In this document: positions 1-5,527 of the stretch, piece by piece | Numbering within the stretch: the stretch's first letter is position 1 | Layout: every line of letters begins with the position of its first letter | Origin: Methanosarcinales archaeon | GTDB taxonomy: Archaea > Halobacteriota > Methanosarcinia > Methanosarcinales > Methanocomedenaceae | Assembly: GCA_023136155.1 (NCBI GenBank) | Contig: JAGLRT010000059.1 | Location: 1-13,004 of the forward strand | DNA: 13,004 nucleotides | Reading direction: 5' to 3' | Translations under genes and position numbers: made by a program | The notes under the pieces: model-generated | Databases searched by the model: none | The model's input: only the letters and a program-made list of their open reading frames with translations | What the model was told of the DNA's origin: nothing

Positions 1-116
1 GAAGAGCGCAAAAATGATTTTGTCAATATAGATGACCTTTGATGTATTGGTTCTTCCAGACCTTTTTAAGAACCTCCCACCTACTTTTTGGGACAACATC
101 AGGCACAGTCCTAGAA

Positions 117-262
117 TAGACCGCATAACTCAATTATATCGTATTTTAGAGCAAATCGCTGTCGGATGATTCTATCGATCAAATATTAAGACAAAATTAA
201 AATCGGCAACAGTAGCCAGAATTAGCTGTTTGATTTCACAAAACAGTTTATTGTGCGGTCTA
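117..262. repeat. Short element bounded by a 9-bp inverted repeat
   Basis: TAGACCGCA at 117-125 faces its exact reverse complement TGCGGTCTA at 254-262, enclosing 146 bp with no coding capacity. The match weakens just inside the ends. I see no target-site duplication immediately outside. It could be the remains of a miniature inverted-repeat element, but a 9-bp match is weak evidence on its own. Confidence 0.25.
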
Positions 263-475
263 ATCTGGTACACTGCCCATTTTCAAGCATATCCATCTCA
301 TGCTACTCTATGGAATTTTTGAAATGTATTCCTATTAGATCAGTGTGGCAGATGGAACAAATTCATCCAAAGTTGAATTGTGATTAAGCGCCAAAAAGAA
401 TAACTGGCTAAAATAAGGGTGAAAGGATGAAGAACCGCGTCCAAGTAAAAATGTCTGTGATAGGCAAAAGAAGAA

Positions 476-491
476 GATTGTTTAAACAATC
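476..491. repeat. 16-bp perfect palindrome
   Basis: GATTGTTTAAACAATC is a perfect palindrome with no spacer. It could be a dimeric regulator site or chance in AT-rich DNA. No gene lies within 130 bases. Confidence 0.35.
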
Positions 492-620
492 CTACTCAAT
501 CAATTTCCTAATGTAATCATATTGGAGATTTTTCTATGGATTCATACTCTTTCAATTAAATGAAGCAAGAATATCAATTAAAACAAATCCCAGTACCACT
601 TATGTAAAAGGTTGGGCAGC

Positions 621-1367
621 TTAAAGTTTATTGAATATTTCCTTCCCTTTATCAAAATCTTCATGAGTATCAATTTCAACCCATTTTAATCCTGATATAT
701 CTAAAGCATAAAAAGGCACTTTTTTTTCAATTAATCTTTCATAAGCACCTTCATAATATTCCTGATGATTATTTTTATCTTCCATCATCAGTTCTAATTC
801 TTTAAATAGCAAATTTGCAGTATTTCCCCCAATTTTTTCAATACCTATCGATTCACCAACAGCTTCTTTTGGATCAACTGTTTTATTGGCTTTAAGTATT
901 CTATTTTCATTATCGATAATAACTTTAATTTCTTCAGCAGCGAGATTTATATTTTTATCAACGCATAAGCAGTTTTCATGTTCGCATTTGATAAGTCGTT
1001 CGAGTATTTTTTTTTCAAAGATAACATCTGCATCAAACTTAATAAATGCTGAATCTTTGATCAGATCTTGTACCAGCATTAAGGAAAAGCCTGTATTGGT
1101 TTCTGCATACTTCTCATTTGTAACAAAACTATAATTTAGATCAGGAAATCGAGTTTTAACATAATCCTGAATTTGTTCTTTTAGATACCCAGTTACAAAA
1201 ACAATATCATTTATTCCACAATCCTGAATGTGGGATACCATCATTTCAAGAATTGTGTTGTCTCCTACTTTTAGAAGACTTTTCGGGCAGTTATCTGTGA
1301 GTGGTCTAATTCTCGAACCAATTCCTGCTGCTAATATTATTGCTTTCATTTTATTCGTTTGTTCCAT
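621..1367 (-). CDS. pntC: PntC/LicC-like cytidylyltransferase, probably 2-aminoethylphosphonate cytidylyltransferase
   Basis: This nucleotidyltransferase (248 aa) probably condenses CTP with 2-aminoethylphosphonate to give CMP-AEP, the activated headgroup for a lipid or glycan. The GT-A type signature is at residues 12-32 (LAAGIGSRIRPLTDNCPKSL, with the usual Arg and Lys), a metal-binding FDAD at 111-114, a GESIGIEKIG stretch at 171-180 typical of the LicC/PntC branch, and an EIDTHED metal motif at 231-237. The start at 1367 follows a TGAGGAA site by about 7 bases and lies one base after the stop of the upstream gene, so translation is coupled; a second Met at residue 7 is possible. The family also contains phosphocholine, sugar-1-phosphate and inositol-1-phosphate nucleotidyltransferases. 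The choice of AEP rests on the adjacent PhnW-like aminotransferase and CDP-alcohol transferase, not on this protein alone. Low GC sets it apart from the ftsZ and ilv genes. Confidence 0.72.
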   Translation of the reverse strand: MEQTNKMKAIILAAGIGSRIRPLTDNCPKSLLKVGDNTILEMMVSHIQDCGINDIVFVTGYLKEQIQDYVKTRFPDLNYSFVTNEKYAETNTGFSLMLVQDLIKDSAFIKFDADVIFEKKILERLIKCEHENCLCVDKNINLAAEEIKVIIDNENRILKANKTVDPKEAVGESIGIEKIGGNTANLLFKELELMMEDKNNHQEYYEGAYERLIEKKVPFYALDISGLKWVEIDTHEDFDKGKEIFNKL

Positions 1368-1368
1368 T

Positions 1369-2166
1369 TTATTTCCTCAGTGGATTAAGAAGTTTGTCTT
1401 TTGCCTTATGCGTTTGATATCCTCTTTCAAATAATCGCCAAAGTGCAATTAAAGTCTGGCTAATGGCTAAGACCCACAAGACCAATTCAATTTTGTTGAA
1501 TAGGGCAGCGATGCTGACAAATATAACAAATTCAGCCTCATCTACCCAGAAAATTGACCGATTTTTGAGCCAGGATAATTTTATTTTTCCTAAAAAAGTA
1601 GTTGAAAGCGTTTCATATTCCTCATCCATTTTTTGGTACAATTTTTGTCTTCGTTCTGCTGATTTTACTAAATATTTGGGGTCGTGATTAAATTGGCTGA
1701 AAATTGTCTCTAATTTGATATAATACCTAAAATTAAAGAAGAAACAGGCAGTAAAACCAAGGAATATATAAATTACATTCTGCGTGTTTAAATATGCAGC
1801 ATAAGATAAACTGATTGTAATTATGTAAATTTTTAAAACATCGACAACTTTATCAAGATAATTTCCAATATCTGAAGACAACTTTTTGGTTCTTGCTAAT
1901 TGTCCGTCAAGGCAATCTCCGATATAAGCCAGGGGCAATAGGATTGCTGTATAGTATAAATGATTGGGAGTATCAATAAAAATGAACAAACAACCTAAAA
2001 CATACAAAGAAAATGAAAATAAAGTTACAATATTCGGAGTAATCCAATTAATATTTGAGACGAATGGCAAAATCAAATTAGCAATCTTTGGCATAAACAA
2101 ATCTGCCCAATTACTAAAATAAGGCGGTTCAATAATTTTTTTTTGAGTTTGTTGTTTATCACTCAT
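1369..2166 (-). CDS. CDP-alcohol phosphatidyltransferase family membrane enzyme, likely CMP-AEP:lipid transferase
   Basis: This integral membrane enzyme (265 aa) transfers a CMP-activated headgroup to a lipid alcohol, or the reverse. The complete family signature DG-x2-AR-x8-G-x3-D-x3-D is present: Asp84, Asp87-Gly88, Ala91-Arg92, Gly101, Asp105 and Asp109. About six hydrophobic segments can be seen (near 45-64, 69-83, 111-127, 131-147, 211-224, 226-243), with a charged loop near 155-200. I chose the ATG at 2166, not the one at 2196: it has a GAAGTGA site 5-6 bases upstream and follows the aminotransferase stop by four bases, whereas the longer start would overlap that gene without a site. 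With CMP-AEP from the next gene, the likely product is an AEP phosphonolipid, perhaps on archaeol. Known alternatives in this family are phosphatidylinositol-phosphate, serine and glycerol-phosphate synthases. The motif makes the family certain; the substrate is inferred from neighbours. Confidence 0.85.
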   Translation of the reverse strand: MSDKQQTQKKIIEPPYFSNWADLFMPKIANLILPFVSNINWITPNIVTLFSFSLYVLGCLFIFIDTPNHLYYTAILLPLAYIGDCLDGQLARTKKLSSDIGNYLDKVVDVLKIYIITISLSYAAYLNTQNVIYIFLGFTACFFFNFRYYIKLETIFSQFNHDPKYLVKSAERRQKLYQKMDEEYETLSTTFLGKIKLSWLKNRSIFWVDEAEFVIFVSIAALFNKIELVLWVLAISQTLIALWRLFERGYQTHKAKDKLLNPLRK

Positions 2167-2170
2167 TTTT

Positions 2171-3328
2171 TCACTTCTTTTTGAATTCAGGAACATGTTT
2201 TAATACTGGTGCCGTATCAAAAGTTTGCAGAACTTCTTTCACTGCATCTAAAAAGAAATCGATTTCAATAGGGGTAATTGAACCAATATTTCCAACCTGG
2301 AAAACCTTGTTCTTGAATGGTCCTTTCCCATCATAAATAATAATATTTTTATACTTTAATCGTCTCTTGAAAAGTTCTAAATCAACATGAGAAGGTATAT
2401 GAACTGTAGTAAGGACTGAACTCATTTCATCTTCATTAATTAGAAATTCCAGGCCCATTTTTTTCATTCCCATCCTTAAAAGATTAGCCATGTTGTGTAT
2501 GTGATCGTGTCGATTACTTACCCCTTCGTCCAATATATTCAACAGCGCCTGTTCAAAGGCAAAGAATAAAGGAACAGCGGGCGTATTCGGCGTCTGTGAA
2601 ACACTACTAATAAAATGATAGAATTTGTACAAATTTAGGTAGGTTGTTTTGACAGGCATGTTTTTTAAGTTTTCAAATTCGTCTTTTTTTCCTATGACAA
2701 AGGATGTGCCTGGATAAGAACCGATTGCTTTTGATGATGAACTTGAACAAAACGAAATATTACATTTTTCAAGATCGATCACTTCTGCACCTGCACTGCT
2801 TACACAATCAACAATAAACATCGTGTCATAAATTCTTGACAATGCGCCTATATCTTCTATGGAGTTAAGCCTCCCGGAACTTGTTTCATGATGAACCATA
2901 GAAATTATATCAACATCATTATCTTTCAAATACGTTTCAATTTTTTCCAAATCAAATATTTCCCCCCAATCAAATTTTAATAAAGATGTGTTCTTATTAT
3001 GAACTTTCGAGATATTATATAATCTCTCACCAAATTCTCCATTTGATAATATGAGTATATTTTTGTCACCAACAACCGAAGAAAGGATGGACTCATTTGC
3101 TGCCGTTCCCGAACCCGTTATTACAACGGCTCTGTAATTATCAGTGTTTCTAATTTCAAAAAGCTTTAGCAGCTTATCTTCGATACTCATAAGCAGACAA
3201 TCAAAATCATCCTCTCTATGACAGATATCTTCTTTGCAAATTGCCAGTCTAACATTTTCTGCTACATTTACAGGTCCGGGAATAAATAAAAATTGTTTTT
3301 CCTTATTACATTCATTGTTGTTGATAAT
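2171..3328 (-). CDS. phnW: PhnW-like class V aminotransferase (2-aminoethylphosphonate transaminase), 5' end irregular
   Basis: A PLP enzyme of fold type I that in this family interconverts phosphonoacetaldehyde and 2-aminoethylphosphonate; in a biosynthetic cassette it would make AEP. Counting from the ATT at 3328 (385 aa), one sees the N-terminal PGPVNV at 17-22, an HRE motif at 37-39, GSGTAANE at 72-79, the PLP-binding VDCVSS Asp near 174, and SSSSK with the Schiff-base Lys near 200, followed by IGSYPGTSF. The first in-frame ATG (3190) would delete the conserved PGPVNV region, so translation must begin upstream. The open frame runs back to a TGA at 3331-3329 and contains no ATG, GTG or TTG. 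A strong GGTGA site (3331-3337) sits right at the frame's start, so either ATT/ATC initiates or one base has been gained or lost near the ATG at 3332, which is in another frame. First gene of the cassette. Confidence 0.75.
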   Translation of the reverse strand: MINNNECNKEKQFLFIPGPVNVAENVRLAICKEDICHREDDFDCLLMSIEDKLLKLFEIRNTDNYRAVVITGSGTAANESILSSVVGDKNILILSNGEFGERLYNISKVHNKNTSLLKFDWGEIFDLEKIETYLKDNDVDIISMVHHETSSGRLNSIEDIGALSRIYDTMFIVDCVSSAGAEVIDLEKCNISFCSSSSSKAIGSYPGTSFVIGKKDEFENLKNMPVKTTYLNLYKFYHFISSVSQTPNTPAVPLFFAFEQALLNILDEGVSNRHDHIHNMANLLRMGMKKMGLEFLINEDEMSSVLTTVHIPSHVDLELFKRRLKYKNIIIYDGKGPFKNKVFQVGNIGSITPIEIDFFLDAVKEVLQTFDTAPVLKHVPEFKKK

Positions 3329-3330
3329 TC

Positions 3331-3337
3331 ATCACCT
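3331..3337 (-). promoter_or_regulatory. Strong ribosome binding site of the aminotransferase gene
   Basis: Read on the minus strand this is AGGTGAT, a seven-base match to the anti-Shine-Dalgarno end of archaeal 16S rRNA. The only ATG nearby (3332-3330) overlaps it and opens a six-codon frame; the aminotransferase frame begins two to five bases after it with ATT ATC. The site shows that translation was meant to start here although no canonical start is in frame. An AT-rich TATA-like run lies at 3345-3357, too close to give a long leader. Confidence 0.55.
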
Positions 3338-3491
3338 AATCCTCTTAATATAAAAAATAGCCAAGCTCTTAAGAAATTTCCAGTAATTTGTGGGCCAAAA
3401 TCAAAAACAACTAAACTACAAATAGTTTACGATGTGATTGAATAATCTTAGGCTCTAAATGTTGACTTTAATTACATGCATAATGATGCGT

Positions 3492-3507
3492 ATAGATATA
3501 TATCTAT
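3492..3507. repeat. 16-bp perfect palindrome at the AT-rich/GC-richer boundary
   Basis: ATAGATATATATCTAT is its own reverse complement. It lies where the AT-rich cassette flank gives way to richer DNA, and the TAG stop of a possible minus-strand gene remnant falls inside it. It could be an operator, an insertion junction, or chance in AT-rich sequence. Confidence 0.35.
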
Positions 3508-3626
3508 TGTATCTTTTTTTCAAACATGGAATTCACAACTTCCTGCTCGGTTGCAACAGCTACCAGGGTCGCCACATCATCACTGAACGTATCTCTGATA
3601 TCTAAAGTAAGGAGCGTACTTAGACT
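3504..3626 (-). pseudogene. Possible C-terminal remnant of an unidentified gene
   Basis: An open frame of 40 codons without a start ends in TAG at 3504. Its composition looks protein-like (it includes LDIRDTFSDDVATLVAVATE), with codon use closer to the core genes than to the AT-rich cassette. It begins right after an in-frame TGA at 3629-3627, and no homolog comes to mind. A second minus-strand frame (3580-3750, 56 residues, rich in Cys, Pro and Ser) overlaps it and looks less natural. The remnant could be the tail of a gene that once stood divergently from cdrS and was broken when the cassette arrived. Chance openness at this length cannot be excluded. Confidence 0.3.
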
Positions 3627-3682
3627 TCAGTGCAGGAGGGGGGCAGGAGTATGATTCAGCGCAGACACCTGAATTACGTAAG

Positions 3683-3748
3683 CCAGCTTCCGGGCGAGAG
3701 GAGCATTGCTCCACACGGCGCCCTGACGGGCTGGGGTGGCAGCCAGCC
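3683..3748 (+). other. GC-rich element with nested and competing stem-loops
   Basis: A GC-rich patch in AT-rich surroundings folds on paper into three nested stems: CCAGC (3683-3687) with GCTGG (3730-3734), GGGCG (3692-3696) with CGCCC (3719-3723), and GGAGC (3700-3704) with GCTCC (3708-3712). The same GCTGG, extended to GGCTGG (3729-3734), can instead pair with CCAGCC (3743-3748), forming a hairpin followed by ATTTTG. The two folds exclude each other, as in attenuators or switches. It lies upstream of the cdrS TATA box, so it would belong to a separate transcript or be DNA-level structure. No known RNA family recognised. Confidence 0.4.
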
Positions 3749-3813
3749 ATTTTGATTCAAGTTGATTTGGTCAGGGTAGCATTCTCCAGTAATCCAGTCC
3801 GTCCGCCCATTCA

Positions 3814-3831
3814 ACGCAAACTATTTATATA
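3814..3831 (+). promoter_or_regulatory. Archaeal promoter (BRE and TATA box) of cdrS-ftsZ
   Basis: TTTATATA at 3824-3831 is a canonical archaeal TATA box, preceded by a purine-rich BRE-like ACGCAAAC (3814-3821). By the usual spacing of 25-27 bases transcription would start near 3851-3856, inside the second unit of the 11-bp array, giving a leader of about 100 bases before cdrS. This is the best TATA match in the gap. Confidence 0.65.
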
Positions 3832-3837
3832 ATTGAC

Positions 3838-3936
3838 GTCAGACATATAGCATACACACGTCATATTTTAGTCAGACATACAACAGACAGAAAGCAGACC
3901 TGCGTCATACATCTGTCAGACACCTGACTGACAGAA
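3838..3936 (+). repeat. Nine tandem 11-bp units, probable operator of cdrS-ftsZ
   Basis: A five-base core recurs exactly every 11 bases, starting at 3840, 3851, 3862, 3873, 3884, 3895, 3906, 3917 and 3928: CAGAC, CATAC, CATAT, CAGAC, CAGAC, CAGAC, CATAC, CAGAC, CTGAC. Five units are exact CAGAC and the rest differ by one or two bases; several are preceded by GT, giving a GTCAKACAT consensus. The 11-bp step puts every copy on about the same face of the helix. The array begins just after the TATA box, covers the expected transcription start and ends 21 bases before the cdrS ATG. Ribbon-helix-helix proteins such as plasmid omega repressor bind tandem direct repeats cooperatively, so the RHH protein encoded next is the obvious candidate to bind here. 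Confidence 0.8.
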
Positions 3937-3957
3937 ATAGACGATGGGAGTAAAACT

Positions 3958-4149
3958 ATGCAAAGAGTAACATTAAGGCTCCCCGAGCAGCAATTAAAAA
4001 TGATCGATGTGATGGTAGACCAAGGAGAATTTCCGTCCGCATCCGAAGCAATAAGGACGGCTATAAGAGACCTGATAGATCAAAGAAGCGATAAACTACT
4101 ACGTAACATCCAGTTGATGGAACGGATAGGTGCTACCTCAAGCGCATGA
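3958..4149 (+). CDS. cdrS: Short ribbon-helix-helix regulator, CdrS type, next to ftsZ
   Basis: A 63-residue protein that is nearly all RHH DNA-binding domain: the N-terminal strand QRVTLRLPEQ (residues 2-11), a first helix near 11-23 and a second helix with SASEAIRTAIRDLI (27-40), then a short basic tail. It should act as a dimer, placing the paired strands in the DNA major groove. In haloarchaea a short RHH protein of this kind, CdrS, is encoded directly before ftsZ2 and regulates cell division genes; the same arrangement and size are seen here. The start has a GGGAG site seven bases upstream. The gap to ftsZ is 37 bases without a terminator, so the two are probably co-transcribed. The array of 11-bp units ending 21 bases before the ATG suggests autoregulation. 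Family is certain; orthology to CdrS rests on size and synteny. Confidence 0.85.
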   Translation: MQRVTLRLPEQQLKMIDVMVDQGEFPSASEAIRTAIRDLIDQRSDKLLRNIQLMERIGATSSA

Positions 4150-4186
4150 CCTAAAAATTAGAGGATTAGAAGGGGATGGATAATAG

Positions 4187-5323
4187 ATGGAATCTATTGT
4201 ACAACAAGCATTAAAGAATAGTGAAAAGGAAAAACTCCTTCGAGACAACATGAAACTCGAAGAGGTTTGCGAAGAATTCGGTCAGCCTCGAATAGTTATT
4301 GTAGGCTGCGGTGGAGCAGGAAACAACACCATAAACAGACTCTATAATCTGGGAGTCAGTGGTGCAGAAACAATTGCCATAAACACAGACAAACAGCATC
4401 TGGACATGATCCAGGCTGATAAGAAAATCCTGGTAGGAAAATCCCTCACCAAAGGTCTTGGCGCAGGCGGCTTTCCCGATATTGGTCGTAAGGCAGCTGA
4501 ACTGGCACGAAACACACTCGAAGAAGTGTTAAGGGATGCAGACCTTGTCTTTGTCACAGCAGGTATGGGCGGCGGGACCGGCACCGGCACCGCACCAGTG
4601 GTAGCTGAGATTGCCAAGCAGAATGATGCTATAGTCGTTGGTATGGTTTCAAGTCCTTTCAGGGTTGAACGCGCGAGGGCATTAAAGGCAGAAGAAGGCC
4701 TGGAACAGTTAAGATCAGCAGCCGATACAGTACTTGTAATGGACAACAACAGGTTGCTTGACTATGTGCCAAATCTGCCCATAGAACAGGCATTCTCTGT
4801 CATGGACCAGTTGATTTCCGAGACCGTAAAAGGTATCAGCGAAACAATTACCCAGACATCGCTGATTAATCTGGATTATGCAGACGTCAAGACCATTATG
4901 AGTTGCGGCGGTGTAGCAGTGATGCTGGTCGGCGAAGCCAAGAATCAGGAGAAAGGCGATTCTGTGGTACGTGCAGCTCTGAACCATCCACTACTTGATG
5001 TGGATTACAGAGGTGCAACAGGCTGTCTTGTTCATATAACAGGTGGGCCTGACCTGACATTATCTGAGGCAGAAGAGATTGCTGAAGCACTCACCTATGA
5101 ACTTGACGGACATGCAAATGTCATCTGGGGTGCAAGGATAAATAAAGAATACGAAGGCAAGGTACGTGTCATGGCCATCATGACCGGAGTCCAGTCAGCC
5201 CAGATATTGGGCCCTCAGTCACAGGGAGTTAACCTTGGTGAAAATTCCAGGGTGTCACAAAATAACGCGATAAGTACCAGGAACAACAGCGGTTCAATCA
5301 TCGACGTTATCCCAATGCATTAG
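4187..5323 (+). CDS. ftsZ: Cell division protein FtsZ
   Basis: Tubulin-like GTPase (378 aa) that polymerises into the division ring at mid-cell. Motifs in order: nucleotide-binding GCGGAGNNT (40-48), the tubulin signature GGGTGTGT (128-135), the MDNNRL stretch (185-190) that contacts guanine, and the T7 loop NLDYADVK (228-235) with Asp230 and Asp233 that completes the GTPase site of the next subunit. The N-terminal extension of about 33 residues is charged, and the tail after about 340 is polar and low in complexity before a final IIDVIPMH, a typical place for partner binding. An AGGGGAT site lies 9 bases upstream. It follows cdrS, which points to the FtsZ2 type, but telling FtsZ1 from FtsZ2 needs a tree. 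A terminator lies 16 bases after the stop. Confidence 0.97.
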   Translation: MESIVQQALKNSEKEKLLRDNMKLEEVCEEFGQPRIVIVGCGGAGNNTINRLYNLGVSGAETIAINTDKQHLDMIQADKKILVGKSLTKGLGAGGFPDIGRKAAELARNTLEEVLRDADLVFVTAGMGGGTGTGTAPVVAEIAKQNDAIVVGMVSSPFRVERARALKAEEGLEQLRSAADTVLVMDNNRLLDYVPNLPIEQAFSVMDQLISETVKGISETITQTSLINLDYADVKTIMSCGGVAVMLVGEAKNQEKGDSVVRAALNHPLLDVDYRGATGCLVHITGGPDLTLSEAEEIAEALTYELDGHANVIWGARINKEYEGKVRVMAIMTGVQSAQILGPQSQGVNLGENSRVSQNNAISTRNNSGSIIDVIPMH

Positions 5324-5339
5324 AAATAGCATACTTTCC

Positions 5340-5369
5340 GGCAGGCATTATTGTCTGCCTTTTTCTTTT
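5340..5369 (+). terminator. Terminator of cdrS-ftsZ
   Basis: An 8-bp stem (5340-5347 with 5352-5359, one G-T pair) and a 4-base loop are followed directly by a T-rich run from 5360 (TTTTTCTTTTA). It stands 16 bases after the ftsZ stop codon. Confidence 0.85.
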
Positions 5370-5406
5370 ATTTTGCATAAAGTGTGACTTTAATCTCAAT
5401 CGTTAT

Positions 5407-5432
5407 ACCCTGCAGCTCTGCTGCGGTTGGGT
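5407..5432 (+). other. Small GC-rich stem-loop between ftsZ and cimA
   Basis: ACCC (5407-5410) pairs with GGGT (5429-5432) around an inner perfect stem GCAGC (5412-5416) / GCTGC (5420-5424) with a 3-base loop. CGTT (5401-5404) could pair with AACG (5443-5446) outside it. It lies after the ftsZ terminator and before the cimA promoter, so its transcript is unclear. It has no T-run and is not a tRNA. Confidence 0.35.
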
Positions 5433-5480
5433 GTGCCATCACAACGTTTGACTACTTGTTAGTTTAAGGTTCGATACTTT

Positions 5481-5522
5481 TTTATAATTTAACATTATTT
5501 GGAAACTACCATTATAGGTGAT
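5481..5522 (+). promoter_or_regulatory. Promoter and ribosome binding site of the cimA-ilv cluster
   Basis: TTTATAATTT at 5481-5490 resembles an archaeal TATA box and predicts a start of transcription near 5508-5512. AGGTGAT at 5516-5522 is a perfect ribosome binding site five bases before the ATG at 5528. Together they mark 5528 as the intended start of the first gene, although that ATG is not in the frame of the enzyme. Confidence 0.6.
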
Positions 5523-5527
5523 ATTAC

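Larger units (their letters stand above)
1..620. other. AT-rich non-coding stretch left of the phosphonate cassette
   Basis: No gene can be supported here. The longest ATG frame I read is on the plus strand at 32-169 (45 residues, ending in a TGA at 167-169), which resembles nothing I know and has no ribosome binding site. A second frame of about 25 residues near 310-390 is equally unconvincing. The stretch does hold a 9-bp inverted repeat (117-125 and 254-262) and a 16-bp perfect palindrome (476-491). It lies downstream of the minus-strand cassette, so it may be 3' flank or decayed mobile DNA. PEP mutase and phosphonopyruvate decarboxylase, which the cassette would need, are not here. Confidence 0.6.

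Noticed and set aside
32..169. 45-codon plus-strand frame at the left edge
   Set aside because: No ribosome site, no recognised similarity, and half of it overlaps the inverted-repeat element; chance openness is likely.
621..2166. Cytidylyltransferase plus CDP-alcohol transferase read as a di-myo-inositol-phosphate (IPCT/DIPPS) system
   Set aside because: In archaea those two domains usually serve inositol phosphate with an inositol-phosphate synthase nearby. Here the first operon gene is a PhnW-like aminotransferase, which fits AEP. It stays as an alternative, not the preferred call.
3600..3780. GC-rich patch considered as tRNA, RNase P RNA or SRP RNA
   Set aside because: No cloverleaf or T-loop sequence, and none of the conserved RNase P or SRP motifs could be found.
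3838..3936. Tandem repeats considered as a CRISPR array or origin iterons
   Set aside because: The period is 11 bases with a five-base core, far too short for CRISPR repeats and spacers. An origin would be expected near a cdc6/orc1 gene, while the position on the cdrS promoter fits an operator.
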